From contig OX438742.1 of NCBI GenBank assembly GCA_949316235.1, positions 10,172,815 to 10,236,814 of the forward strand: a DNA stretch of 64,000 nucleotides, written 5' to 3'. This DNA is from Oegoconia quadripuncta (lineage: Eukaryota; Arthropoda; Insecta; Lepidoptera; Autostichidae). The position numbers were made by a program, and so were the translations under genes. Below the pieces are notes generated by a model, which was not told where the DNA came from, did not search any database, and saw nothing but the letters and a program-made list of their open reading frames with translations. Of this stretch, positions 1 through 12,146 are shown in pieces (position 1 is the first letter of the stretch; the number at the start of each line of letters is the position of its first letter).

Positions 1-98
1 TTGACCGTCTAATGGGCGTCTGCCCCTGGACTCTTTCGCTGTGACGGATAGCGGTCCAGATTGACCGTCTAACAGACATCTGTCCCATGGACGCTGCT
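1..98. repeat. 60-bp direct duplication at window start
   Basis: TTGACCGTCTAA occurs at 1 and again at 61, and the bases after each copy (GGGCGTCTGCCCCTGGAC and CAGACATCTGTCCCATGGAC) are diverged versions of the same unit. At least two units of about 60 bp therefore enter from the left edge. They sit just upstream of the acceptor of the first exon, so this is probably an intronic minisatellite. Confidence 0.55.
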
Positions 99-100
99 AG

Positions 101-3100
101 TGTTCCCGAACGAAAACAACAATCCAAAGAGCGCGGCGCCGCCCGTAGCCCCGCCACCACCGCCTCCTACCGACATGGGCGACTCCATGGACAGCCAGCC
201 GGACTTCAGCTTTAACCTAGAGCTAACTAGGAACCAACATGAGCAGTATGGCTTGCAATTCTCGATGCCTGATATCACGCCGCCGGTAACTATAGTCGGT
301 GAGTGCTTCTCCTACTCCAGACATGTCAAACGCGGACAGATAGAGGGATCAAGAGACGTGGGTCATGGACGCCTTGGTTCGCAATATGAAACTAAGCAGA
401 CAAAATGTAGATTGAGTTCCGAACATTCTCCAACAAGTTTATTTGCTTGTCCTTTACAGAATTTTGACTCTTCCAACTGCTGAGTGCTGCAAAATTCCAG
501 GTCTACGGATTTTGATGGATTGTGTCTGCTACGAAAAAGACTCACTTATATGAATGTTAGGGTTGAATAGAACTTTTGAGGCATTAAACACAATAGGGAT
601 ATCTCATGGCATATATTATGAGATACGTGTTCAGGTTCACCAAAATTATAATTGTGTATACATAATAGAAGTCCAACTCGGTGTTTCGCTTGGAAATCGA
701 ATCAGGAACGAAGAATTCCGTAGAAGAACAAAAGTCACCGACCGATAGCCTAGCGGATTAGTAAGTTGAAATGTCAGTGGGCAGAGTACATAGCTCGAAG
801 ATCTGATGGCCGGTGTGGCATTAAAGTTCTTGAATGGACGTGTACCCATACAAGGAACGTCTTAATGAAAGTCACGGGAAGCCACTGGATGCAGGCCGCT
901 TTCAACGGTTGCTCTCGAAATCTATGGGAGAAGCCGATGTTCAATATGGACGTTCTGTGAGTAATATGATGATGATACATAGTACAGAGATATGACTAAA
1001 CTCACAATTAGAGCTTACACGACAGGAATATTAATCGTTTTTCATAAGAAAAAATTTTAGAGTCACATTTCACTGTTTACGATTGTGGGAAACCTTTTTC
1101 TTACTTACACACCCTATTTCTTTCTTTAATTAGTCTGGGGTCCAAGGTAGCAATAGAGTCACGTAGGGCACCGTCTACCTTCAGTAGGCGCCGTGTCGAG
1201 TACCACTGTCGATCCTAGCTTATAGGAGTTACAGTGGGAGGAGTGTGGAGGTGGGATTGTTTACGATTCCGTACTCAAACTAAGAACTCTATAATTTCGC
1301 CGTGTTCATCTGTCTGTTTTGTCGTCTGTATGTTACGTTACAAATGTCTTACTCGCAGAGTATTATTGTAATGAAATTAATTTGATGATTAAATATAATA
1401 AATGTATAAAGTCAATAAAATTATGCAATTAAATTTCAATAAATTTTTTCGGTGTAGCATTTAGGTACACAGACTGGGGTGAAATTTTACATTCACATAC
1501 CCCATCATGTAGGGTATTTTTGAATAGGTCTTTCAAAAATATTTACATATTTATAATTCATTCACAAAATATTTAGCTTCAAAATGATTATTTTTAATAG
1601 AGTTAAAATTGTGCACACAATAAAAAGAAAATTTATTGCACCTAAGAGATTTATTAGTTTACGAGCAGGTTACAATCGACCATTAGGAATTCTAAACAAA
1701 ATGACATAAATCAATTGCAAAAATAACTTAGTATTTTGGAATATTCCGAGTATGGAACAGTACTGCACACCATACGACACGTTTTTTTTTTTATTTTAAA
1801 AGATACTCCTGAAGTATATACGGATCGAGAATTTGACATGGCTGCTGTGAAAGGAAAAACATAGTAACTATTTGCCGATGTGATAGGGCAAATTTCTGAT
1901 TAGATTATCTTGTGTCAGCTGCAGGTATAGTAGGAATCATCAAAATTGAATCAAGCTCGCGACAAACGAATTTGGGAGTGTGTCACTCACTATCCCGACA
2001 CTAATGAACTGGCATAGACAGTTTGCCTAGAGTTCTCCTCTCAAAAAAACCTGCAGTTTTATTTTACAAAATGAATGCATCGGTCCGTCCAGCCAGACCT
2101 ACTATAACTTCAGCAGGTTTGAATGATGGTAATCAAATCTAAGTTTTTGATGAAATTCATAGACTTATTCCCGCTAGGGGCATATGTTTGTATAATGAAT
2201 ACAGACATTGTGTTCCCGAGTTATGGATGTTTTTCATTTATATATGTATTTATTTACAAAAAAGAAATGTATTTGTGTAGTTTATCAACCATCTGGTATC
2301 TATAATAAAAGCCTAGTTGCTTAGTATGGATATGATGGCGCTGTGTATATGTGCAAAGATATTTACGTCTGTTTGATTCTAGCAAAGATTGTTGCTAGAA
2401 TCAGACGTGGTAATTATTCATTAAAAGTAATAATATTTAATTGAACTGTAAAGCTAATCAATTCATGCAGTACTTTACTTTTCTATAGCCATACGTTAAT
2501 TTACTTAAAAAATAAAAAAACAAATAATACAAAAAATGGATTGAGAATGACGTAAATAGCGTGTTCGAGTCACCGGGCCAAGACGGCGCGCGCTCCGAGT
2601 TGGAGACCATCTGATCTCTTAATAGATTCTTCTCTCCACTCTTAATTTATTTTATAGGGCTTTTTTCAAAACCAAAAAGCCCTATAGTATATTTTGTATT
2701 TTGCGGACGCTATGTTGGACTTTTTACCATTAAATATATCCTATGACACTCGGGGTACCAAGACGAATCTAACGACACCATGCACTTCGAAATCGGTCAG
2801 GCCGTTTAGGCTACAGGTTACGCCAAACGAACAGACATACATACAATTGAAAAACATTACCTCCTTCCTTGGTCAGTCGGGTAAAAACAGTGCAAATGTC
2901 ACTCTGAAATTATGTTGTAATGAAATGTTACACAACACTTTAATGCAATGTGTTACAGTTCCAACAATTTTCGGTTTCGTAGATATTAACGAAATTTACT
3001 ATAGGGGAGTAGAATATTTACATTCATATGCTTGCAATAATCATTTGACTTCTTTTCCATGCTTCAGTCGACGAAGTAGCTGCAGATAATTTTGAGGACG

Positions 3101-4952
3101 AGGTTTGACTTTCACATACCTATGAAATACTAACACTTAATGTTGTTTTATTACGTGTTAGGTGTGCTTTTTTGTCGCTGCTTTCTAGATGTATCGAACT
3201 ATGAAAAGTGCTTGTTTTATCTTAGTTTAACTCTGCTTCACTGAGCTACTGTATTGCAGATGTTATTTTCTACTTATGTATATATTATTTTAAGGTGGTA
3301 AAGGAGAATTTACACGAATCTGCAAACAAAGCTTAAACGTAGGTATTTATGGACAACGCCTTTGTTTCAAGACCTTAGAAATTTTAAGTTATAGCCCAAG
3401 TAGACACCATCCTCATTACAAGCATGATGCTTGGTATTTTGCATGGGTCAACACTATTTTTGCATGCAAAAATAAGTTTTAAGTACCTACCTAATAATTA
3501 CTGATACAAAGAGTAGCAATCTATCCCTGTGAACACTTTTAAACTCAATTCACAATCTCAACGCGTTAGGCCGTATATGTACACTTCATTGGTGTTCGTA
3601 ATCGACAGAGTATTTTAACGTTGCATGGAAAGTTAGTTATTTCTAGAGTGTCAAAATTTCCTATATAAGTACTACAATTAAACGCTTGTTCTTAAATCTA
3701 AGTAGGTACCTATATTCATATATGTAGTAAAAAATGTCATTCGATGAAGACGAACACATTCAGTGATATTCTTTCCGGCAGCATGGGGCGTCACAACTAT
3801 TAAAAAGGACGCACGAATCCCCTTCGGTCATGTGTAGTCAATCTGGTATCTCTACACATTTATTTTAGAAACGAAATTACTAGAGATTGCCTTGAATTCC
3901 ACAGCTAACGATGTCTTTCTTTAAAATTTAAATCGTCCTTTGGGATAAACAAGGAAAAATTATCTTGATTAATCGAGTTCTCATCACTAAAACCCATTTC
4001 ATGAATTAAACCCACAAATTCTAAGGTTCATCAAACATTACAAACAAAAATGTGGTGGAATCTTTGGAAAGAATTTCATGACAACCAATGAATTACTTGA
4101 GTCGTCATGAGGCAGATATATACTTATGTATGTTTCTCCTAAATAGAAGTTTTGGAATTAACTCAAAATTAATTGCCGCGACCCCACCATTAAAATTCTT
4201 ACATCATATTTTGGTAGGATATCTAACCATTAGCAGGACCCTACGTCGCCAACACTTTAGTAGGTATCTAATGAAAGAACCAATTATAATTTTAACAATC
4301 CAACTATCCTTCAAACATAACCCTTGAGCATAAAGCACTTAGCATCCTGCTTTATAAATTCCTTAGATTTGCCCTTACAAACTTCCTGTATAATCACGTA
4401 TAACTGTTATCAGGATTGTTTTGCTGTCCATACAAACATATCCTGTGGTAACCCACTTGTTGACCCGTAATTGAGACCAGATATGTTATCTAGGACGAGG
4501 AGGATCGGGCAGCGCCACCGCTAAGCCAGCCACTGCCGAAAGTTGAGCTGCCTGAAGACTGCGGTCTAGGCGTGGGCATCGTCATAACTGCCGCCACGCC
4601 CATGGTCGAAGAACCCGACCAACCTTTCCCCCCGCCGGAGACGCAAGAGCAGGACATAGATCAAGAGCCGGAGCCGGAGCGCGACGACATCGAGGACGAA
4701 GAGTCATCGCTCTCCGAGCAGACGGCTGTGTGCCTGCGCAATGAAGAGGGCCCTGCTGACTCTGCCCCTCATCCTGCTTCCTCCTCAACGGCCTCTGAGG
4801 GCGAGTCGACTGGGGCCTCGGTAGCCTCCGGTCCCCCCACCGCGCCCCAATCTCCTCCCGCCGCCGTCCGCGCCGGCAGAGCCTCTATCCCTGACGAACT
4901 GGAGCCCGCGCAGCTTGCGAGACTCACCGATCTCAAAGAGTCCAACGCTTAA
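101..4952 (+). CDS. Unidentified proline-rich/acidic protein, 3' part (at least two exons)
   Basis: I do not recognise this protein. The left exon (about 101-298) follows a CTGCTAG acceptor and ends at a good GTGAGT donor at 299. It encodes a low-complexity stretch with a run of six prolines, then a more ordered segment (QPDFSFNLELTRNQHEQYGL and onward to PPVTIV). The right exon (about 4494-4952) follows a TATCTAG acceptor and encodes an acidic Glu/Asp/Pro/Ser-rich tail of about 152 residues ending in DLKESNA and a TAA stop. Both exons are GC-rich against an AT-rich background, and the frames are open across them, so they look truly coding. The left exon ends after the first base of a codon, but the right exon reads correctly only if it begins at phase 0. 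A missing internal exon, a different acceptor, or two separate genes could explain that. The tail looks disordered. Upstream exons lie outside the window. Confidence 0.5.
676..972 (+). mobile_element. RTE-type LINE, 3' end of reverse-transcriptase frame (decayed)
   Basis: The plus strand reads GNRIRNEEFRRRTKVTDR, then CQWAEYIARRSDGRCG, then GSHWMQAA across frame breaks. These motifs are typical of the C-terminal end of the RTE-like reverse transcriptase that is very common in Lepidoptera. The fragment ends in a TGATGATGAT tail, as expected at the 3' end of such elements. A second copy lies at 57905-58190 on the opposite strand. It is a dead 5'-truncated insertion. Confidence 0.7.
973..2140. 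other. AT-rich intronic or intergenic stretch, no gene seen
   Basis: Stops are dense in all frames and there is no RNA gene. There are only homopolymer runs and low-complexity AT sequence. Confidence 0.5.
2160..2400 (+). repeat. tRNA-derived SINE (family A), 5'-truncated
   Basis: It starts within the B-box side (CCCGCTAGGGGCATATGTTTG) and runs through GAGTTATGGATG, CAACCATCTGGTAT and GATGGCGCTGTGTATATG. This is the same order as the fuller copy at 30298-30545. It is followed at about 2366-2406 by an imperfect hairpin (TGATTCTAGCAA / TTGCTAGAATCA). Confidence 0.7.
2636..2900 (+). repeat. Dispersed repeat fragment with hairpin head
   Basis: It begins with a near-perfect hairpin (ATAGGGCTTTTT ... 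AAAAAGCCCTAT, about 2655-2686). It then runs through AATCGGTCAGGCCGTTTAGG and ACCTCCTTCCTTGGTCAGTC, phrases I associate with abundant lepidopteran interspersed repeats. A 131-codon open frame from 2694 to 3089 overlaps it. I read that frame as accidental because it starts inside the repeat and has no recognisable domain. Confidence 0.45.
3090..4480. other. Probable intron sequence, nothing recognisable
   Basis: This AT-rich stretch lies between the two exons of the first gene. A missing internal exon of that gene would be expected somewhere in 300-4490, but I could not pick one out with confidence. Confidence 0.4.
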
Positions 4953-6064
4953 GCTCTTCATTGAACAAATTCCCCCAGTAACTATTCTCGACGTCTATCA
5001 GAATCCTCCCCATTCTATCTATGTATACGATAAAGTGAAAACAACAACAATGATAACTTAAGGATCACTTTATGTACTTTCTTTGTCGAGTGTTGTTGAT
5101 GCTCGGTGGATTTGTTCACCACTCTGGGGCAATTTAGGCCTAAGGTTCGGCTCGTGGCGTTGATGCAGTCCACTTCGGAAAGCGTCTCTTCAACCGTTGA
5201 CTATCAGTATTACTACCGGGCAGACTATCACGTCAGTCAGTGATATTCGATCGTTTAAAAATAAGGCTGTTTCTCACACAAATAGATAATATGGAAACTA
5301 ACCGATTCCGAAGATGGCACCTCTTCAAAGTTAGAATTTCTATATACCTTATTATGGGTTCGTCTAACAATTTGTTTCTTAGTTTCTGATCTCAAATCCT
5401 TCTCGAAGACGGAGGAATAGTAGTAGCCATCCCCTAGCAAGGGCGGATTATTTTACCGATACGCAATTATAAAGTAACGTCTCCTTAGTTGGCCGCTGAG
5501 TGCTGTACCTCGAACAAGAATCTACAGTATTGGAAGGAGCATTGGCGGTAGAACGATGAATCCTATAAGCAGACCAGCACGCATATAGGTAATGAATTAA
5601 TCACGTAGTTTTCTTTTTTCTATGTAGTAATATAGGTGACGTCGAAGTGAAGTCTTTACTTTGACTTTGCTTTAGTTACGCTCTTTCCATGACTTTAATT
5701 CCCAATAGTTCGTTTCTAGTAAGAACGATTGTATTGAGATTGTCGATTCTGAGTAGAGCAATGTCACTTGGTCACGGACGTCATACATGTCAAACTGAGC
5801 GCAAACAGTCTGGTAGGCAGAAATTAGGTACGGGCGGGGTCAACGTACCGAACTGCCTGCAGAGAAAAACTCGAATGGCTGATTTGGGCTATGGAGTCAA
5901 GTTTGGTGTCGAAACAGGTAAATCGATGGCCAGTTCGTTCGTCACACTAGTTTAATAAGGTTCCATAGCAAATTATGACATAATATTAAGATAACTAACT
6001 AACTAAGATAATAGAGAGTTTTATTAATACCAAGTTCTATATGTAAATGAAACTCGGTAGTATC
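4953..6064. other. 3' flank of first gene and intergenic DNA
   Basis: This holds the 3' untranslated region of the gene ending at 4952 and then unremarkable sequence. I see no canonical AATAAA near the stop. An open frame at 5689-5955 has no recognisable feature. Confidence 0.4.
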
Positions 6065-7115
6065 GGTAATTGAACTATTTTAAAAGTATAATAAAATATT
6101 GAACGTTCGCGGTCTGCGGTACGGAAAAAGGAATGAAAGACGCAATGTAGTTAATGGTGCGATAGACAGGTGGCGGTTAAGAGTAATAAAAAATAACCCT
6201 CGTAGCTGTTATAGTTACTTATATTTACTATGTTGTCAATATTACTTAAATATTTTCTTATGTCATAATTTAAAAATTGCTTAAATGGAGGACATAGTCT
6301 ACTTGTTATCCTGCAAACAAACAAAGTGCGGGCAACAGAGTAGAAAGTATAGACGAAGACATAACTTTTCTGAAAATCAATTTTATTTAGAACTACCTCA
6401 ACAATTACCCATGGCGAGTAAAGGAGTTGCATTTTGTGCTACATGATTTCAAGTATTGACATTTTATTACGTCTAAGCACGCTTGGGCAAATATAGGAAT
6501 TTGGGTCCATAATGGCACCCAAATTTCTTCCACTTTCTGCCATCCCCATTCAGAAGAGCTAGGAATATTTTGCATCCTAATTATCTTTTTAATTTTAATT
6601 AGGATGCAAAGTATTCCTTGCCCTGAATGGGGATGGCAGAAAGAAGAAAACACTTGGCTGCTCAAGCGTGCCTAATATGTGATATAAGATGTCGGTACTT
6701 CAAATGTTATAACAAAAAAAAATAACTTCATTAAACGACAGCTCAATGGTACCGAGACATAATAAATTGTGATGGTGATAATAAATAAAATTGGTGTTCA
6801 GGGAGGTACTGTTAAATATTAGTCTTTATTTTCTATGCTGTTGGCTGCGACATCGTCTGCGTGGAAGATAAAAAGTAGATTATGTTCTACCCGATTTCAA
6901 CTGATCTTTATATTATGAAGTAACATAAAACCTATAGGCAATATAATACATATAATTAGGTATAAAAGCTAGGAGTAGATATGTTATTTATCTGTTAATC
7001 TTAACCAACGTCTTATACATCGCTCCTTTGTCTACATTGCGTTTTTAAGTCTTTTTTCGTACCGCAGACGAACACTGTAAAACGTTCAATCTTTTACTAT
7101 ACTTCTAAAATAATG
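6065..7115. mobile_element. Inverted-repeat element of about 1 kb with a nested palindromic MITE
   Basis: The outer arms at about 6065-6190 and 6990-7115 are inverted copies of each other at very roughly 75% identity by eye. Shared blocks are TTGAACGTT, GTCTGCGGTACG, AACGCAATGTAG and GGTTAAGA. Between them, about 6474-6674, is a second palindrome whose ends pair as AGCACGCTTGGGC and GCTCAAGCGTGCC. Its inner arms pair through CTGCCATCCCCATTCAG and GCATCCTAATT. One inner arm has an extra block of about 40 bp. No transposase is present, so this is a non-autonomous DNA element with a second element inside it. Confidence 0.6.
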
Positions 7116-8429
7116 AAATGAATATAATATTAATATTTCTCTAATATATATTCAAGGCTTTCAGAGATTGGTTATTTTTATATCAAGTTTCTTTATATAA
7201 AAATATGATACGGGTATATTTGCATTATTTTGCTACTGAAAGTCTATTATTTTTAGGTATTACGTCATATTTTCTTACGAAACTCCGCGAGGTGGTATAA
7301 GGAATGAACAGGGTCATTATCATCAAACTTGAATAGTTCAAAGACATTCGCTAGAGATTTTTATGCGAGTTCGATACTTGACTAGGGACTCGCCAGAGTA
7401 ATTTCTTCCTACCAGCGTTTTTGGGCACAGTTGACATCCGTACCAAATGATATTGTTCTACGCTTGTAAATCTCTCAATACAAACCCTCCCAATAGCAAC
7501 GAACTCTAAGAACTTTAACACCTAGAGTTTAACTAAAGCAAAATCCTAAGTCTTCACATATACTTCACATATTGTATAGAAAAGAGAAAACTGCGTGGTT
7601 CATTCATAAACTTTGAGTATGTATACTGTGTTTAATCTACATAAGGCTTCATCGTTGATACGCTAATGTTCGTTCCATGACTGCAGGTACTTAGCTATAG
7701 GTTATTGATTTAGGTACAGCATCCAGAAAGGCGTGTATGACGTCCGTACTGGGATTGCTATACTCAAAACTGTCACAATTATGAATTTTTTGCAAACTAA
7801 CTATAATAAATTCAAAAAAACGATTAGACGATCTCATTTAATATAAAAATTTGTAAATTCTTGGTAGTTGTTTGATCATGAAGATAAAACGAGAAACGGT
7901 CATAATACGAGAGTATGGATGTGTTGTAAATAGCTATACACTTATTTAATCTGGTTATTTACCGGGCACGATCTAGTACCTGCTTAATAGAAGGTATAGA
8001 AAAGTAAAGTTAGGTACGCTGTGTGTTGACCAAAATAAATGTAATCAATAAAACAAAAAAATGAAATCACTTCGATAAAATGAAAGTATTACAACAAATT
8101 TCTTACAAAAAGAAAAAAAAACAGAAAAATTCCACTGGCATATTATTATCTATAATACCTACTTCTGCTGAAAAAAGTAAAAAAGCAGTATGCATGTGTT
8201 CTGGGCCTTATTACTTTAACTTTTCTTTCTTTCTTTCCTTACTGCCTGTACTTTTGATATATCATTCGGTACTTACCAATACACAATACCTATAAATTCG
8301 AAATTGAGAATGATATCATCTAAATACACCAAACAACTGTGTTAAAAGCTAAATATATTCGAAACGGCTTCACCTTTTCTTATCAATCCTGCCTAACAAT
8401 CTGTCCACCCGCTTAATATATAATATTAA
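7116..8429. other. No gene or clear repeat seen
   Basis: AT-rich sequence with short random frames only. Confidence 0.4.
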
Positions 8430-8816
8430 AAAAAAACCGCCCTCAAATGGAACCATGCCTTATTGAGATACATCCTGACAAAGACTGGATACACACTAAT
8501 ACTCATAACACCCGCCGAAGATAAAAAGGTGGGGCCATTCAAAACCTACCCCACATATAGAAGGATAAAATTAGGAAGCACGAAGCATTTTTACAGATTT
8601 GAAGTAATAACACGTACACAAATGAAACCCCCATGCACGATCCGTCGAATGCGGCGATCTGGGATTACAATCACCCACACAAAAAGAGATTTAGAACGTC
8701 TTACAACTTTGCAACATTTTATAAACTCATACAAAACTATTATATTTGCCTTCACTTCTAAAAACTATGTCCCGGGAGGACTGAAGGTGCACATCAGTCC
8801 GACGTCCCTGAATTGA
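8430..8816 (+). other. Unidentified open frame of about 128 codons
   Basis: The frame is open from just after a TAA at 8427 to a TGA at 8814-8816 and is relatively GC-balanced. The translation is basic (for example KKTALKWNHALLRYILTKTG, CTIRRMRRSGITITHTKRD, SYKTIIFAFTSKNYVPGG). There is no ATG near the start and no splice signal I trust. It could be a decayed fragment of a transposon or endogenous-virus protein, or an unplaced exon. I do not recognise the family. Confidence 0.25.
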
Positions 8817-10478
8817 ACACGGAATTCTCTCAAAGGAATTATAATTTCACAACTGTAAGGAATTTAGTTCGTTTGATAATTTGGTGAAATGGTCAAAATA
8901 ATCTTAATGTTAAGAGGTTTTTATTGGTCAACATGCGTGCGATAGGTATTGTAACAGTATTCTATCATTGAATTTTTATACCATCACAATACATTGACCA
9001 TAGTCATAGGTCTGGTGGGAAAATTCAGTGATCTAAGGTAGGTGTAGGAAGATACAGGGTGTTACTACTTCTCTTCGTTTTTCATATTCATTTTTCTAGA
9101 AAAGTTTTCAAGACGAATGTAGTCAAATATAGAGATAACAGGACTTGTATATTAAAAAAAAATGTATGTAAGCTCTTGAATGGTAACAATTAGCTTTCGG
9201 GAGTCTTGTACAATTTTTTAAATAAAGCCCTGCCAACCTCTGTGTCTGCCTGTCGGCTGTCAATAAAACTAAAATAACATCGAAAAAGTGCGATTGCATT
9301 GAAAAATTTAATATTGCGACACCAGGTTGAGAGAGATAGTTAATTTGCATTACGTAACTCATCTAATGCATTTTCGATACAACTGGTAGGAAATTTTTTC
9401 TAAGCGGCTGGCGACTTCAAAAAATTTTAAAAGCAAGATCTAAAAATTTTTAATGCTTACATAACGTTTTAGAGACCACCAATATTATTTACCGCGGATG
9501 CTAATTGTTTATTGTTAGTACACCGCCCGTACTTCAAGAGCAACAATTTTATTGTGGTTCAATTTTATATAAAAATTTATATATAAAAAAGGTACAAACT
9601 AGAGAGTATCGGCTGTACACTTTTTAATTGACGTGCCTGTCAGTATTATTTAGATTAATCCATCCATCGTTTGTGACATTACACTACAAAAATGCGTGAC
9701 AAGACAGACTGCGGCTGGTGCAGGCATCTTTCGCAAATCATCTTCGAATAGAGTGTGAAAGCACCACGCACGAGCGTTTCATTCAAGGTTAATTACAGAG
9801 AGAGGATTATCTACTATGAATTATTTTATTACACACCTCATATAGCTTTACCAATGTTTGCCACAATAAAAAAACAGCAAGTAGATATAATTAACTTTTG
9901 ATGAATTTTATCTTATTTCACATATATCCTAGGAAGTTACATTTTTAATATAGTTTCTTGTGCACCTTGTTAAAATCAATATTAGGATTAATATTCTAGA
10001 ACAGGGTTTTCCAATCATCAACTTCTCTTGAATTTATAGACTCACTAAATAACTCATAAAAATTAAATAAAACAACTACATAATTGCGTAAAAAACTGAT
10101 AGCTTAAGCGAAAACGAGAGATTAATCTCTGGTTTTTATCTCTTTACCGACATTGAATAATTGCACCACTACGTAAAGTTTGCCTTGTGCGAGACGCCTA
10201 TTGGTAATCCACTTTGAGAAACCCAGTTCTAGAGCATGTCAATATGTTGTCTCATTATTGTTGTGTCTAAATGCAGTAATATTCGTATTTCAAGTTGATG
10301 TACTTAAATAAAGATAAAAAAAGACAAAAAAAATGTGTTATTGTTAGCTGTGTACCTAGAATTCATAGATTATGTTTATCACGTCAGAAAATAGAAAATG
10401 TAAAAAAAAAAAATGTATTTGCCCCAAATCCCACATGCAATATTTAAGAAAATGTCGCTTATCTCCTCAATACTGTAA
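8817..10478. other. No gene seen
   Basis: AT-rich intergenic DNA. A moderately GC-rich patch near 9680-9790 has no coding or RNA signature I can name. Confidence 0.4.
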
Positions 10479-10615
10479 AACCGACTTCAACAAGATCTTC
10501 TAGGTGAACCAAATATTGGTTTCGTTCATCTATTGTATGTATTGCGGCCATCGCATGAAGACCGCGGAATTAATATCTGAAGCATACCGATTCATAACCA
10601 ATGTTGAAGTCGGTT
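10479..10615. mobile_element. Short MITE with AAACCGACTTCAACA terminal inverted repeats
   Basis: AACCGACTTCAACA at about 10479-10492 is matched in inverted orientation by TGTTGAAGTCGGTT at about 10602-10615, enclosing 109 bp with no coding content. The terminal sequence resembles a motif common in lepidopteran interspersed repeats. I did not find a convincing target duplication. Confidence 0.5.
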
Positions 10616-11343
10616 AGAGTATATTAAGGCCAATTGCACTGACCCTAAGTTATTATTAGTCCTTATTATCACAATACAGATACATTAACAATTCTTATTG
10701 CTAAATTAAAATTTTGTGAAAGCTACAAAAAGCAGAAAACAAGTCGGTGCAGAGGGTCTTATTGTTTATATAAACAATAGACTACATTAAAATTTACATT
10801 AAAATTTTATGAAAAATGTTTCGATGTTTAGACGTAAGTGATATATACGTAAGGTGGACCATACAATCAAGAAAATACGACGATTGTCTTGAGATTTTTT
10901 TTAATAATTTCTTTATATAGTTTAGTAATCCCAAGTTTGAAAACCCCAGTCAGTTGATATCAAAACATCTAAGACATCATTGCCCTAACATCTAAAATGG
11001 TCAACTAACTCCGATAGTTATCGATCCAATAATTATTAAATTAAATAACACAATTTTCAATTTTATTAGAGAAAAATTGCATGCGTTTAATATTGCGGTA
11101 GATTGAGAGAATTGCACGCATCAGATTTCACTCTGTGTGGTTTAATACCTACACCGAAACACTATAAAGAATGAATATTGCTATTCAAAGAATCTAAATT
11201 TATAGTCTTTTACTAAACTATTATTAAACCAAGTTTGCGTTTTAATACACTTTTTTTAGTAATTTACCAATGGTGTGGTCCACCGTACCGTTACAATTTT
11301 CTGTCTGAGAGAGGACTGTAGCACTCTGTAGTTTTACAACTAC
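10616..11343. other. No gene seen
   Basis: AT-rich sequence with a small hairpin (ATTGTTTATATAAACAAT) near 10762. Nothing else is recognisable. Confidence 0.4.
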
Positions 11344-11347
11344 TATA

Positions 11348-12146
11348 CAGGGCGTCCCAAAGTTATGGGACATGAAGGGGAAGTACCTTAAATATCGTAG
11401 ATAGTGAATTTTGCTCAAAGAAGACTTTATGTTATTTTTAAAAGTTAGTAATTCTGCATTCATAGATTTTCTAAAAATTATTTGCTTCGGCTGGGAATCG
11501 AACCGACTCAAATGTGAAAAAAAAACACCCTACTTTTATGATGCCAATCGAAAGAATAGCTAAAAAATAATAACTCTGCCTAAGTAACATAGTATTTTAA
11601 AAGAAAGGAACAACGTGAAATTAATCATTTTAATCAAATAAAAAACATACATGAAACTGCCGTAGTCAATTAAGTAGGTATTTTTTTGTAAATTAATTAA
11701 TTAAATGCTCAAAATGTGATCCCTCTTGTCTTACGCAAATCGCCAATCTTTTAATGAGCCCGCTGCCTGTTGATTTTCTAATCATTTTATGGTGAACACT
11801 CGATGTGATATGGCACAATTCTGTTTGCAACTCGCCTACGTTCTCGTATCGCTTTTTGTTTTGACTCAATCGTTTTATGTTGTTCCTTTCTTTTAAAATA
11901 CTATGTTACTTAGGCAGAGTTATTATTTTTTAGCTATTCTTTCGATTGGCATCATAAAAGTAGGGTGTTTTTTTTTTCACATTTAAGTCGGTTCGATTCC
12001 CAGCCGAAGCAAGTAATTTTTAGAAAATCTATGAATGCAGAATTACTAACTTTTAAAAATAACATAAAGTCTTCTTTGAGCAAAATTCACTATCTACAAT
12101 ATTTAAGGTACTTCCCCTTCATGTCCCATAACTTTGGGACGCCCTG
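11348..12146. mobile_element. Fold-back DNA transposon with 273-bp terminal inverted repeats
   Basis: Two nearly identical inverted arms, 11348-11620 and 11874-12146, each begin CAGGGCGTCCCAAAG at the outside. By eye they differ at only a handful of positions. TATA flanks both ends (11344-11347 and 12147-12150), which fits the TA target choice of Tc1/mariner-type elements. The 253-bp centre holds, on the minus strand, an open tail of about 60 codons containing IKRLAICVRQEGSHFEHLIN and then TAA. That resembles the C-terminal end of certain insect transposase-like proteins that finish in HFEHL. The element is best read as an internally deleted derivative. The matching open frames in the two arms are the same sequence read from both ends and are not genes. 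Confidence 0.75.
11690..11880 (-). pseudogene. Transposase C-terminal relic in centre of fold-back element
   Basis: On the minus strand the frame runs from about 11880 to a TAA near 11698. It reads KRLSQNKKRYENVGELQTEL and continues to a tail ending GSHFEHLIN. The HFEHL ending is a hallmark I associate with some insect transposon-encoded proteins. No catalytic region is left, so the piece is non-functional. The family assignment is tentative. Confidence 0.4.

Noticed and set aside
2694..3089. 131-codon open frame as a host gene
   Set aside because: It has no ATG at a sensible position, overlaps a dispersed repeat and has no recognisable domain.
4582..4788. Minus-strand frame opposite the acidic exon
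   Set aside because: It is a GC-driven shadow of the plus-strand exon, which has the splice acceptor and the biased Glu/Asp/Pro composition.
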